A stretch of 64,000 bases of DNA. It comes from Adiantum capillus-veneris (Eukaryota > Streptophyta > Polypodiopsida > Polypodiales > Pteridaceae). The notes under the pieces were generated by a model. That model was given only the letters and a program-made list of their open reading frames with translations, searched no databases and had not been told where the DNA came from. The stretch is taken from positions 84,681,721 to 84,745,720 of the forward strand of contig CM043956.1 in the NCBI GenBank assembly GCA_014529385.2, read 5' to 3'. The position numbers and the translations under genes are program-made. Shown one piece after another: positions 10,800-23,949 of this stretch. Positions within the stretch are counted from its first letter, which is position 1; each line of letters starts with the position of its first letter.

Positions 10800-13180
10800 C
10801 CCCACTCACCTCTCCCTAACTAACTACACCCTCTCTCTCTCTCTCTCTCTCCTTGCCACCTCTTCCTCCCGCCTCACTAACTAAATCCAATCGCCCCTCT
10901 CTTCCGACTACTTCTCCTGCAATCCCCACTCATGATGGTTTCGACCTCGCTCAATAACCATAAAAAACCTTTATTGTAAATTTTTTTATAAATACCTATA
11001 AGCCCTTATTCCCACTACACACAAAAAGTCGCTTTCCAAATCTTGTCCAGAAACCTCGACTCGGCTCCCATCGACTCTCTCGACTTCTTCTTAGAAAACC
11101 TCATGGACTTGCACTACAGGGCAACCCTCTCTACATCTTCTTATCGATGCGAAAGATTATTTCACAATGCAGTCATCAAGTGAGAAATCTATCCGACTTG
11201 GGATCACACCCGTCCTATGACTTCAATTTAACAGATTATTTTTACCGTAGACATTTTATGCGAACGAGTCAAGAACTTCCACATTCTACCATGTCAATAG
11301 GCCATAGCTATTTCTCAAGCACCCATGTTGATAACGTAATGGTACTCAGCTAGAAAAGCAACTACCTACTTAAGACCGTACACCCACTTTCCTTGCAAAT
11401 ACTTCAGTTAAAATGCATCTCACTCATCAAACAGCAATCAACATCTGCATGCATTAATTAACATTTTTGTGATGATATGCAATTCAATATGCCTAAATGC
11501 ACCTAGCATGTCCATGCAGACCCCAAATTAATGTCAAAAGTTTACAATTTTGTTGTAGATTGATGGGTCTACATTCCCCCCACACTAAAATTTGAAGTCG
11601 TCCTCGACAAAAAAGAATGTCTTCTACACTCGTATGAACTTCTTGAACTGCTGCAACTCCCAGCTTGGCAGCCACACTTTGAAAAATAAGTGTCTCCCCT
11701 CCTTAACTGCGAACGTCCTCATGAGCATTAAGCCTTAAATACATTACACTAACACCAGTAGTCTATCCATTCTTACTTGTTTTAAAACAAGACTAGATTT
11801 GTTTCAACAATAAAACCGTTAATCAAACAAATTAATAAACACTAGACTCCATAGTCATATAAACATGCTAACCCTAGGAAACATATATACCCTCACTAAC
11901 TAGCATTTATAAAGATTTAAAAATCACAAACCTAAACCTCACAAATAGCAACTAAAATTAATAATATGGTGACTAATTAATGGAATAACTATAAACCGCC
12001 CTAGGCAAAACAATAAATTTATTATTGTTTAATAGCAAGAACAACCCCTCTCCATGGGGCAAGAGCCCTATAGAGGTAAACCAATTAACCCCTATATTAT
12101 AGAAAATATACAGTATTCACATCTAAATGGAAGTCATCGCCCTTAATTTAAGTTCCCTCCTTTTGAATTTCCAAGTTTTTAGTGTTTTTTTTTCATTCAT
12201 TCTTTTTCTTTTTTCTCTTTTTATTTTGATTTTTAGCAAGTCACGTTGGACTTGATTGTTCTTTTTTTCTTCGCATGCATTCCACTCTCACTGTTGCGTC
12301 GAGCAAGAATTATTAGCACTTACACTTCCACCCCATACAAAACCTGGCTACAGCTCATGGCTCTGTCACTAGAGACAAAGTGGACCCACCCGCCTACCAA
12401 ACTTGTACGGTGAGGGTCACACAACATCTAACATAAAATTTTTGTTTTATTCTTCCCTTGGCTCATCACTAGTGTAAATTAACTAGCATATCGCCCATAA
12501 TCTAGAGTTTAAAGGTCTATACTCCCAACCACAAAGACCTACATCACTTCTAAGGGATCGTTAGATCACCATTAAGAGCATAAATATATTGCCCAAAACT
12601 AGTTTAGCTATAGTGACCCTATTAAATAATCACCTTGACTACTTCTCTCAGCCACTACAGCTTGGTCACCGATCGGTGATTGCTAAGTCTAGATAAAGGA
12701 AAGTTAAAAAGAACATATAAAGCCCCTAAGCTAACAAGTTTAATATGAGTATGAATAGTGTGGTATTAACTTGTCACTGACACATCTATTATAGCATGCA
12801 TAAAAATAATAAAAACTAAATAACTGAACATTATAGTTAGAAGTAAACCACCTCTTTAATTTGCTAAAAAATGCTCCACTTTAGAACTACATCCCCAAAT
12901 AAAGCTTTGACAATCAGCTCCAATTTGTAACATGTATCTTCTTCATACAAAATTGCTCGGTTCTGCAAAAAGATTAGACTACACTCCCCCTAAAGGAATG
13001 TAGTTATCCTACTCCTAATTTTTATGGGTTTTTCTGTTGTTGTTTTTTTTTTTTAATGTTTTTAGTGTTTTTTTTCAATAAAACAAAAGAAATCAAGCAT
13101 AAAAGAAATGATTCTTTTTGGATTTTGTGAAATTTTTATTTGTTTGGGTTTTGTGGTTTTGTTTTTTTTAAGCCTCTCGC
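10800..13180. other. Long non-coding interval
   Basis: A (CT)n tract at 10830-10851 marks the break in the integrase fragment. The rest (to about 13180) is AT-rich with poly-T and poly-A runs and no recognisable gene, tRNA or element end. Confidence 0.5.
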
Positions 13181-13322
13181 TGTTGAGCTTATATGTGAAG
13201 CTACTCAATATATGGCTTGTCTATATATGGCACCCAGGTCCCCTCTATATATACATCATCTCATGTGTGTATTCTACACAATTTGGGGTTCTATTTCTGT
13301 GCTCTCTCTTTCTCTCTCAACA
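13181..13322 (+). repeat. Lone 142 bp Copia-type LTR
   Basis: The segment has TGTTG...CAACA ends. It shares length and layout (TATATATGG motifs, a CTCTCTCTTTCTCTCT tail, TCTCAACA end) with the 143 bp LTRs of the Copia element at 16101-21590, but is clearly diverged from them. A primer binding site follows at once. No matching 3' LTR was found in the window. Confidence 0.6.
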
Positions 13323-13334
13323 TGATATCAGAGC
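13323..13334 (+). other. Primer binding site of the lone LTR
   Basis: TGATATCAGAGC directly follows the LTR. It differs by one base from TGGTATCAGAGC, the initiator-methionine tRNA complement used by plant Copia elements and seen intact at 16244-16255. Confidence 0.6.
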
Positions 13335-13344
13335 AGTACTTTTT

Positions 13345-14330
13345 TGTTTTCAATTTTTCTCCTGATCAAAAACGATTCTGCAGAAACTACTTGGAGGATA
13401 CACCGGAATCGATGTGGTCTACAACTTTGCAGAAGAAAGTTTTTTCAAATTCTTCACCGATTTTGAGTTATCGTTCGCGGACTGCGTACATACCTGGAAA
13501 GCAACTTCCGCTTTTTTATTTTGATTTTTCTGCTAATCGAAAACGATTTTGCAAAAACTACGCACTCGGAAGACCAGAATCGATGTGGTCTACAACTTTG
13601 CAGAAGGAAGTTTTTTCAAATTCTGCACCGATTTTGAGTTATCGTTCGCGGACTGCGTACATACCTGAAAAGCAACTTCCGCTTTCTATTTCTGATTTCT
13701 CTGCTAATTGAAAACGATTTTGCAAAAACTACCCACTAAAGAAATTGGAATTGATGTGGTCTACAATTTTGCAGACGGAAGTTTTTTCAAATTCTGCACC
13801 AATTTTGAGTTATTGTTCGCGGACTGCGTACATACCTAAAAAGCAACTTTCGCTTTTTGTTTTTGATTTGTCTGCTAATTGAAAACAATTTTGCAAAAAA
13901 TAGCAAGTGAACGGACCGGAATCGATGTGGTCTACAACTTTGCAGAAGAAAGTTTTTTCAAATTCTGCACCGATTTTGAGTTATCGTTCGCGGACTGCGT
14001 ACATACCCGAAAAGCAACTTCCGCTTTCTGTTTTTGAGTTTTCTCCTAATTGAAAACAATTTTGCAAAAACTACTCCCTGAAAGGACCGGAATCGATGTG
14101 GTCTACAACTTTGCATAAGGAAGTTTTTTCAAATTCTGTACCGATTTTGAGTTATCGTTCGCGGACTACGTACATGTCCGAAAAGCAAGTTTCGTTTTAT
14201 GTTTTTGATTTTTTCTGCTAATTGAAAACGATTTTGCAGAAACTACCCGTGCAAGGGACTGGAATCGATGTGGTCTAAAACTTTGCAGCAGGAAGTAGCC
14301 GCTGCAGGCATCGGAATCGATGAGAAACTA
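13345..14330 (+). repeat. 171 bp tandem repeat, about 5.5 copies
   Basis: The landmark GGAATCGATGTGGTC recurs at 13405, 13576, 13747, 13918, 14089 and 14261, with a shortened copy at 14313. Periods are thus 171, 171, 171, 171 and 172. Each unit also holds a conserved TTATCGTTCGCGGACTGCGTACATACC block. The array lies in the leader region just downstream of the LTR and primer site. The first copies are open for 164 codons (13217-13711), but later copies carry stops, so coding is unlikely. Confidence 0.9.
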
Positions 14331-14339
14331 TTTGCTTAA

Positions 14340-16095
14340 GCCATCGTGAAATGATTTTTTTTTTTTAAAGTCAAATTTTGTGTCTTAGTGACCCACGTTT
14401 TTGCTGATGTGGCCACACCCCTATGCTTCCTTTACTTTAAAAAAGCTAGAGAGACAAAGTAACCCCTTAGGTCCACATCTACATTTGTCTAAGAAAAAGG
14501 GCTAGAAAAGCCTACTCAAAACTACCTTCTTCAATGCCCTTACCCCCTTAACCCCACACAACATTGTCCTTAATCCCTAAAAATTAGGATTCCTTACAAG
14601 GCCCATGCAAGGTCCATATTTCTCCTAATGTCTTACCTATCACCCGATCCATGTGAGTCAAATCTTGCAACGATAAAGTCGATTGCAGATCTTGAGAAAG
14701 GAAAGATCACAGAACACTATACACCTGATCTAGAGCTAGTTTGGGTGTACAAGCAAGAAAGGCTTGTTTCGCTCAACTCAAAAATAAAAAAAACAATATG
14801 AAGCTTCTTGCTCTTCATGTAGTTCATATACGGAAATAGAAGCTTCGACACAACCTCCACCTACCATTGTACATATCCATACAAACAAGAAATAATTTGC
14901 ACCTCCCGTTGTAAGTTCATCACCTACAACAACATTGCAAATAAAATCATGGGAGAGCACCTTACCACCCTTGCAACTAGATGAAATACCTAGGGAGGTC
15001 GAAAACTATTGGCACCCATAACAACTTGGAACAATTGGTTTCAAAAGGTGACGACATCGTTCCAAAAGGTATGATCTACACAAGGAAGGGGGGGGGGGGG
15101 GGGGTGTTTGCTGACATCCATCAGTCACTTGCTCCCCTCTTAACCTTTCCTCCCTGACCTCTCAATCTCCCAATCTTCGGGAATGTATATATATAGCCTT
15201 ATACTCACAAAAAAAAAAAAAAGTAAAAGAGAAAGAGCCACCAAACAAAAAGCTGGAAATAACAAGAGGCACCCACTGATGTGCCACTTGGAGTTATTCC
15301 TTGTGTTTTATAGTGTGTACAAGAATGCATTGCAAAATTGGGATTTTAAACTCCATGGAATTTTTGTCTTGTTCACTCTTTGAAAATCATTAACACAAAC
15401 AGGTGTTCCTTGTCAATTAGCATTGCCTTTTTTTTTTGCATCCATGTTTGTCTGCTTTAACTGTGATTGCTAGCACAATATTTAGCACATCTTCTTAGCA
15501 TTAAACATTAGATTCAATATAAATTTTTGTCATAATCCCTTGTCTACGTTTAAGAATCAAGTTGTCTAACTAAGCTAGTTTGACCAAGATAGGCATTAGA
15601 GATCTTCTCTTAACCATGTGGAATGCCTTCCTAATAATCAATGGTTAGTTTAGGCTCTTAATCCAATTTAGGAAGCATTGTGTGCAATGTACTAGGGATT
15701 TCTAGTGGGCTTAGCCCCTATTGACCTTTAGCTTTAGTAGTATAAAAGCAGGTTACTAGTGTGATGAGCCTGGGAAGGGTAACAATGTCATATAACCCCC
15801 CCAAAATTACAAACTTGAAATGCTAAAAATGAAAAAACAGAAAAATCAAAAGGGCCAAGAATGTAAAATCTTGATATGGTACTTCAGTCACATGTATCGC
15901 GTATGGTACTAAAGCCCTAGAGGTTCCTACTGGACGCTTTTTCTTGAAAATCAAAAAACCCAAAGCATACAAAATAAGCACACACATCAAAATTGAATCA
16001 ATGTGAAAAGACTTTGGGGTGTCAAAGAAAAGGGAATAAGTCAGGTGATGATTTCATAAGAAATTCCTTTTATCGTAGCTTAACTACAAGGTCTT
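14340..16095. other. Non-coding interval
   Basis: No gene was recognised. A 17-base G run at 15088-15104 and an A run near 15210 are the only notable features. It ends at the CTAGG target site of the Copia element. Confidence 0.5.
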
Positions 16096-16100
16096 CTAGG
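16096..16100 (+). other. Target site duplication, left copy
   Basis: CTAGG immediately precedes the 5' LTR and is repeated at 21591-21595 after the 3' LTR. Confidence 0.9.
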
Positions 16101-16243
16101 TGTTGGAGCTATATATGGCTCACTCTACTGAACTTGGTCTCACCTATATATTTGTATCTTGTCCTCAATATGAATCAGTCTTTGGGAGCGTATATGGTGT
16201 GTCTCTTGTCTCGTCTCTCTCTCTTTCTCTCTACATCTCAACA
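16101..16243 (+). repeat. 5' LTR of the Copia element
   Basis: TGTTGGAGCT...CTCAACA, 143 bp. It contains TATATATGG and TATATATTTG TATA-like motifs and a (CT)-rich 3' part. It differs from the 3' LTR at one base (GTGTGTC versus GTGTTTC). Confidence 0.95.
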
Positions 16244-16255
16244 TGGTATCAGAGC
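16244..16255 (+). other. Primer binding site, initiator-Met tRNA type
   Basis: TGGTATCAGAGC directly abuts the LTR, the standard plant Copia primer site. Confidence 0.9.
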
Positions 16256-17010
16256 GGTAACGATCACGCGCCGATTCAATTCATGGTGACAACAGTATGT
16301 GTATGCGATTCGCATGTAAGATTCAAAATTGTTACAAATTTTATTTTTGAGCGTTGATTCTTGTTAACTGTGGTTGTTTTGTGTTAAGAAGAATATGATT
16401 AGTGTTTTATGTGGCGTTTATTTATAATCAATCTAATCGTTGATTACGTTTTCTTGTTAATGACACCCTGAACTTCATCTCAATTTTTCTTGTTGTTCTG
16501 CTCAAAATTTGGAGAAACGGAAAAAGCGCGATGGAGCGTAGCGCAATGGCACTTTTCATCCAAAACTTGTTCGTCTCCTCGAGCTCTTCGATTTGAGTTC
16601 TAGGTTTGCGTCAATCGGAGTTCGCAGCAGAAAGTTGTGCTGTTTTTACTGCAATAGAGCTTGACGCAACTTTCTTCGTCCTACTTCTTCGTGAAGCGTC
16701 CGCGATCGTTTTTCTTATTTTGGCGTTAACTTTTTCGAGAAGATTTAGCTTTTTGCTATTCGTATTGTGGCCGTCAATCTTGCGTCTCATGCCACTCTAT
16801 TTTGAGGACTCGTTTATTATTAACGTCTCCTTTACCCTGTCTTTTTTGGGTGACGTCTCTCACATCTTTGGACGTTCCTTGAGCATCCTTCTTACGTTTA
16901 TCGTTGACAGAACGCAGTACTCATATCTCTCTCATTCTCAATTGTGGCCTTCACCATATATGGTGTGCAGATTCTGCGATCTTATCTTATACGTCTTCTC
17001 GCAACAAGAT

Positions 17011-20000
17011 ATGGCTATGAATATTCTCGTCAACGGCTTTCCTTCTGGCCAACGTTCTGTTCCTCCTTTCCAAGGTCAAGGATTTCCAGGCTGGAAAGCA
17101 AAGATGTTGTTAATTCTTGAAGGCGATGAACTCTCCGATGTTGTTCTTGGAAATCGTGTTTGTCCGCCTCAGCCTGTTGATACGAATAATGATAACGTGC
17201 TTATCACTGAAGGACCTATATTTGAAGATTGGAATGTTGCCTATACGGATTGGTAACGACGTGATAAAGCAGCTCGTCGGTATATTCTTTCTGCTCTTTC
17301 TGATTCCCTTTTGCTTGATATGTATGAACTGCCTACTTCCCATGACGTATGGAAGTACCTTATTGCAAACTTTCAGAAGAAATCTGTTATAGAAATACTT
17401 TATTTGAGAGGGTTGCTTAACAAGTTACAATATGAAGTTGGTACTGCCATGACGGGACATATTGAGTCTTTCAAATCTATTATTAATCAACTTGCTGCTG
17501 CCGATGATCCTGTTCCACAAAAGCAACTGATTACACTTCTCCTTGATACGGTGAAGGACTCTTCTTATGATAACATTGTTACTATTCTCTCTAATAAACA
17601 TGGTCTTGATTTCGACCAAGCTTGCATGTCTTTAATTGAATACTCTCAACGTCAAGAACGCCAGAATGCTGGTCATGATACAGCTATGATTTCACAAGAG
17701 GAGACTGAGTCACAACAGATGAAACGTGCTTTTTATGCTCGAAGGTGTCCATTTCAACGAGGAAACCGCAGAGGTGGCCATCGCGGTAATATTTTCTCTC
17801 GTCTCAAATTTCCTAATAAGCAATGTTCTTACTGCAACAGAAATGGCCATACTGAAGATGATTGTTGGGCACGTCCATATGATGAAGAACACAATATTAC
17901 CACAAAACAACCACGTTTATCTAGAGACTCTTCTTCTTCTTCTTGTGAATATTGCGGACGATCTGATCATCCTACTCATATGTGTTATAAGCGTCGATTC
18001 GACACAGATCGGAATAGAGCATATGCTACTGAACATCAAAACAACATTGTACCAGAAACAAGCTGCGTCCTATGTTCAGTTGCTCCAGACAGAATACTTC
18101 ATGTACGTGATGGATCACTTTTTATTGTCGATTCTGGTGCTACAGGAAATATGACATATCAGTCTAAGTGGCTCCATAACTATCATCCACTACCAGTTCA
18201 ATGTGTTGTTTATCTTGCTGATGATACTACTTGTCAAGTAAAGGGTATTGGAGACTTATATCTTGGTACCTTATCTTCTTCCACTCGAATTTTGCGAGGA
18301 GTATTACATGTACCAGATCTTCAACGTAATCTTCTTTCAGTTGCTAGACTTGTTGATCTTGGTCTGTTTGTTGGATTTGATTATACCAAATGCCGAATTG
18401 AGAAAGATGGACAGAGACTATAGCCACTGCTCCTCGAAATGGTAATTTATTTGAACTCTCTCTCAACGATGCTGTAGCAAATATTGTCACTACTCCAGGT
18501 GATCATGATTGCAAAGTATGGCATCACCGTTTTGTTGATGCTGATTTCTCAAAACTCCTTGATCTTCAACGTCGTGATCTTGTTCATGGCATGGATCTTA
18601 AAGCCCATCCCCATATGGGAATTTGTGAATTTTGTGCTTTTGGGAAACACAATCGTAAACCCTTTCCTCTTTCAAATACAACTCATTCTCATGACATCTT
18701 GGATCTTGTTCATACTGATATATGTGGACCTCTACCTTCTTCGAGATCACAATATCGCTACTTCATTACTTTCATTGATGATTTCTCAAGGTATACAACT
18801 GTATTTCTACTTAGACAAAAATCTGAAGCCTTATCTGTTTTCAAACAATTCCACAAGGCTGCGGAACTTCAAACTGGTCGTCGCCTTAAGAAGCTTCGTA
18901 GTGACAATGGAGGCGAATATGTTTCTCGAGAGTTTGTGAGTTACTGTGCTGACACTGGAATTCATCATGAACACACTATTCCATATTCGCCTCAACAGAA
19001 TGGTGTTGCTGAACGAAAGAATCGCACTATTCTCAATGTTGTAAGATGTATGCTGATTCATTCTGGCTTATCTCGTGTTTTCTGGGCTGAAGCTACTTTG
19101 ACAGCAACATTTATTCAGAATCATCTTCCTACTACTGCACCCTCTGGTAAGATACCCATCACAGCATGGACAGGTGACATTCCTTCTGTATCTCATTTTC
19201 GAACCTTTGGATGTATTGCTTATATTCATGTTCCCAAAGAAACACGAACAAAGCTTGATGCTCCTGGTCTTAAAGTTATTTTTATTGGATATTCTAACAC
19301 TTCCAAAGGCTACAAATTCTATGACCCTTCCTCCAAGAAAGTAACTGTGAATCGTGATGCTACTTTTAACGAACAGCTTATGGGAGGCTCATGGTCCATG
19401 GATGATTCTGATGATACTAAATCATTGCTTCAGGCTTTTCCATTTCTTTCAGAAGATGAAACACTTCCTATAGAGAAACTTACCTCCTCACAACCATCCA
19501 TTCCAAATGTTGCCAATGATGATATTGATATTTTTGTTGATCTGCCTATTGATTTTGAGCATGGCTCATGTCATGTTTATGATGACGATATTGCTGATAA
19601 TGCTTTTTCTACTTCTGAAGATCCCGTTACTTATGATGAAGCTATCTCTTCACCACAAAAGGATCAATGGCAAGAGGCTATGGAAGCAGAGTACGATTCT
19701 CTTATCTCTAAAGGTACATGGATACTAACTGAATTACCTCCTGGTCGTACAGCTATTAAATGTAAGTGGGTGTATAAAACAAAAGTAAAAGCAGATGGAT
19801 CTTTTGACAAGTTCAAGGCGCGTTTAGTTGCAAAAGGTTACTCCCAAGTAGCTGGTGTTGATTATCAAGAGACTTTTTCACCAGTTGTTCGCATTACAAG
19901 TGTTCGAGTTTTATAGGCATTTGTTGTTCAATTTGATTTAGAAGCTCATCAAATGGATGTGCGAACTGCTTTTCTTAATGGTGACTTGGAAGAGGAAATT

Positions 20001-21200
20001 TATATGGAACAACCAGAAGGGTTTGTTATTCCAGGTAAAGAAGACCTTGTTGCTCAACTCCATAAGGCACTATATGGTCTCAAACAAGCTTCGCGAGCCT
20101 GGTATACAAAATTTGATCTTTTTCTCACCTCTAAACGATTCATCTCTTGCTCGTCAGACCCCAACGTATACATAAAACTCCAAGGTAGCAGTTTTGTGAT
20201 TCTTGCTCTTTATGTGGATGATACCATCCTTGTTTCCAATGATTTGGGATTTCTTCAGCAAGTGAAAAATTTATTGTCTTCTGCATTCGATATGGTGGAT
20301 CTTGGAGAGATTCACTCTTGTCTTGGCATTCAAATCCAACGGAACCGTACAAAAGGTATTTTATTCCTTCGACAGTCAAAGTTTATTGCAGATACTATTC
20401 AAAAATTTGGTATGGAATCTGCACATTCAGCCAACACACCTTGTCTTGCGAGCTCTACGAAGAATACTTCTGACAATGTCGGTCAACTTGTCACAAATCA
20501 ACCTTATGCTAACTTGATTGGATGTCTTCAGTTTGTTGGCATGAACACTCGTCCTAATATTCTGTTCGCTGCTAACTATCTTGGACAACATCTTGCATGT
20601 CCTTCTCTTAAGCATTGGTCTGCTGCAAAGCGTGTATTGAAATACTTGAAAGGCACTACAGATTTTGGTTTAGTCTATCGACGACAACTCACATCGGATT
20701 CTATGCAATCTCTTTCTCTTTTGGGTTACACAGATGCAGACTGGGCAAGCTCACATTTATCTATGCGATCTACTAGTGGAAATTGCTTCTTTATAAATGG
20801 TTGTCTTGTTTCTTGGACCAACAAGAAACAACGTTGTGTTGCAGTTTCTACGACTGAGTCAGAATATGTTGCGGCATCACTTGCAGCTCGTGAGTTGATT
20901 TGGCTTCGACAAATGCTGGTTGATATTGGTCACTCTCCTCTTTCTAGCACACCCTTGCGGTGTGACAACCAAAGTGCTATTAGTCTTGCAAAAGACTATG
21001 TTCAACATAATAAGTCAAAGCACATTGCTGTCCATTATCATTATGTCAAGTATGAAGTACGCAAGGGAACCATTATGGTTGAACACTGTCCAAGTGACCA
21101 GATGATTGCAGACATTTTGACCAAAGGCCTCAATGAGTCACGTTTCATCCTCTTGCGCTCGGAGCTTGGAGTTGCTTCGGCCTCACTCTTTCTAGATTAG
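17011..21200 (+). pseudogene. Copia gag-pol with two stops and one frameshift
   Basis: The likely start is the ATG at 17011. Breaks are TAA at 17254-17256, a frameshift near 18415-18420, and TAG at 19914-19916. The Gag part ends in two zinc knuckles, CSYCNRNGHTEDDC and CEYCGRSDHPTHMC; having two is unusual because most Copia gags have one. The protease shows VDSGATGNM. The integrase has a GAG-pre finger (CEFCAFGK), catalytic DICG, SDNGGEY and NGVAERKNR. The RT has YVDD. RNase H has YTDADWA and TTESEYVAAS, and the frame ends at 21200. This is standard Copia order, protease-integrase-RT-RNase H. The three lesions are few, in keeping with the young LTRs. Confidence 0.92.
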
Positions 21201-21447
21201 CTTCTTTTCTATTGTAATAGCTTTGTACATATGAAATTGTAATCTTTTAGGTACCATGCACTATGCACACTCCACATTTGCACCTTGTGATATCTAAGTC
21301 ACTTGAATATTTGTACATAGATGCACAATTCACTTTCACATCATCACCACTGGTTCATATTTCACATTGTATAGGGGCTTGGGTTTTTCCCTTGAACTCC
21401 CCAAGGGTTTTTTCATCCAAAGCTAGAGACCTTTGTTTGAGTGGGGG

Positions 21448-21590
21448 TGTTGGAGCTATATATGGCTCACTCTACTGAACTTGGTCTCACCTATATATTT
21501 GTATCTTGTCCTCAATATGAATCAGTCTTTGGGAGCGTATATGGTGTTTCTCTTGTCTCGTCTCTCTCTCTTTCTCTCTACATCTCAACA
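21448..21590 (+). repeat. 3' LTR of the Copia element
   Basis: 143 bp with TGTTG...CAACA ends, preceded by the purine-rich tract at about 21438-21447 and followed by the CTAGG target duplication at 21591-21595. Confidence 0.95.
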
Positions 21591-21595
21591 CTAGG

Positions 21596-22336
21596 TATAG
21601 CCTCTAGTCAGCCCTTGGACATGAAATACTTGCCTCTCGCAATTAAACAACTTAATTGACCAGGGAAAATAGAGAAGTTTGCCCATGGCATTAATAGTTT
21701 ACATCTAGTGTCTTTCGCCTGTTAAATAGCGACCCAAGACTTGTTTAATTTTTGACATTTACAACTTGTTATGTGTTTGATTGTATCATAGTTTAATGTT
21801 TACTGCTGACTATTTTTTTAATATTTTTCTACCAATCAATTTGTGTGCCTACATTTACATTTGCTTTTTGTATATGAGAATGTAGTTACTGTGCCAATTT
21901 TGGTTGATTTTGCAGTGATTGAAGAAGGCTAAGAAAGTTCAATCTCGGATTCTCTTCCACCTCGAAGAACGCGCTTCATCTCAATAGCTTCCGAGAATGG
22001 AATCTACATCAGGAAGGGGAGCATGTTAACCCTACGGACACCCTATCACCTTCGATGGAAGCATATTATTTATTTGATTGAGTCATGAACTGGGCTTGTC
22101 CGTCCAATAGCTGTGCAGGTGATCGCCGATGAGAGGCGCACCATTTATCTTATTTTTATAATATTTTTTCAACGATCGGCCATTGTGGGCACCCATGTGT
22201 GAATGGGTCAGACTCTTATAAAAGGTCTATTTTGACCTAGAATCCTTATTCTTTGAGGTGTAATCTAAGAAGTGCTCTTGCTCCATCTTTGTCTCCTTCT
22301 CCTTCATGTGCTCACGTGTGTATGTGTGTGTGTACG

Positions 22337-22385
<49 letters not shown>

Positions 22386-22985
22386 AAGCATTGTGGTGGC
22401 GAGGTGATTGAGCATGGCATTGGCAGTGGCTCCTTCTTCTTAATCACAGGATCCTTCACGATGGAAGCGTTGAGGTGTGAGTGACACACCATTGTTTCTT
22501 TGAGCTTGCTAGGACTCTCTAGTTGTGTCCTTGCAGACTTTTGAGGCTCGCACATGGTGCACAGGCAAGTTCCCAGCCTCCAAAATGTGCAGCAAAGCGC
22601 ACAAAAATCATTTGGGTTGGTAAGATATTAGAGTTTATGACATTACTCTCTCTTGAAATCATAGCCGTCCTCGACTATGAGGTAGAAGAGATAAATCCTT
22701 AATCATTAGTCAAACTTTTTTAGTGGGTAGAGGATCTTTTTTTGCCCTACAACATCAGTCCAAGATGAATGACTAATCCATTTGGTGCTTGGGAGACATA
22801 GCTGCCACAAGCATGTATACTCTTTAGTCCATTTCATTCTCCCAAAGTAGAGGGACAAATTCTACTTGGTGTTTGAGAGATGTAGTCATCACAAACATGA
22901 TTCTAAGTATGCATACTACTCAAATTTGTGCACAATAAAAAGAGACAACTAGTCTTGTAAGACAAAAAAATTGGTCATTGAAAAG
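21596..22985. other. Non-coding interval with a (GA)n array
   Basis: No gene was recognised. A (GA)n array lies at 22340-22382. The reading frames across it give only repetitive peptides. Confidence 0.5.
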
Positions 22986-23009
22986 AAATTTATACATTTG
23001 CTTACTCTA

Positions 23010-23900
23010 ATGAAGCATTGTAAGCATTGACAAGGTTCGTACTATCCTTAAGTTGTAGCCCTTGCATCCATCTAGCATCTTCAAAAGGATAACTTTTGAA
23101 CTTAATAAGATACCATCAGATAATCTTACCATGTTGTAGTACCCTATCTTCATGCCAAAGGATAGCTTCGGGTTGTAGCACCTCGTTTTGGTCTTCGATT
23201 TCGGGAGGGTCTTCAATGATTGGTTCACTTGGTGGCTCTCCTTTGTAGGGCTTAAGTAGGCTCACATGAAAAGCATTGTGTATGAGTCAATGGTTGGTCA
23301 ACTTGAGTTCATAAGCCACCTCATTGATGGGCTTCAAGATTTAAAAAGGACCGTTGTATCTTTTTGCTAGTTTAGCATAATACTTTTGATGACCCGTAGG
23401 ATTTTTGCCCGTCGTTTGACTTAATCGAGCCTTGGGAAATTTAAGTAGGACCCAATCATTTTCTTTGAACGTTAAGGCCCTTTTGTGCTTATCAACCGCA
23501 TGTTTTTGCCTTTGTTGAGAGATGGATATAGCCTCCTTAATCTTTTGAAAAGATTCTTGTACGTCACGGCTATACTCGTCGGCATCAAAGATCTTCCCAT
23601 GTACCTTAAGTAGCAAGGGAATTTTAGGTCTTCCCTCAATGATTTCAAAAGGTGCTTTTCCTAGTAGAAGTATGGAAAGTATTATTGTACGCTTACTCTA
23701 CAAGAGGCAAGTACTCTTTCCATTTTGAGAATTGATCTACTTTGGTAACATAAGTCTTTGGTAGATCGAGTACCGTAAGATTGGCTATCTCAAATTGCCA
23801 TCCGTTTGTGGGTAATAGGCCAAAGAGAAATTAAATCCTGTTCCTAGATTTTCAAAGAGACCTTTCCAAAAATTACTGGTCATCCTATGATCTCTATTTG
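23010..23900 (-). pseudogene. Gypsy (chromovirus) integrase C-terminus and chromodomain, unit B
   Basis: The minus strand from about 23900 shows the late integrase (RQKHAVDKHKRALTF, then a GPF module near 23340). After a stop and gap comes a chromodomain-like segment at about 23200-23010 (PEAILWHEDRV...RWYLIKFKSYPFEDARWM). Such a tail is the mark of chromoviruses, where it can steer integration to chromatin marks. The frame is broken in several places. This is the 3' end of the element that runs from 33343 down to 23010 and is interrupted by two insertions. Confidence 0.75.
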
Positions 23901-23949
23901 ACACGATGGATGTTGGCAATCCATGGTGTTTGAAAATCTATGATATGAA

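Larger units (their letters stand above)
16101..21590 (+). mobile_element. Full-length Ty1/Copia retrotransposon
   Basis: A complete 5.49 kb element: 143 bp LTRs at 16101-16243 and 21448-21590 with a single visible mismatch, a TGGTATCAGAGC primer site, one gag-pol region, a purine-rich tract (gagtggggg) before the 3' LTR, and a 5 bp CTAGG duplication. Near-identical LTRs imply recent insertion. The coding region nevertheless holds three breaks, so it is non-autonomous as read or was mobilised by intact relatives. The LTRs are unusually short for an element with a full coding region. Confidence 0.95.

Noticed and set aside
13345-14330. CRISPR-like array
   Set aside because: Repeats are 171 bp, contiguous and without unique spacers; this is a tandem satellite in a eukaryote.
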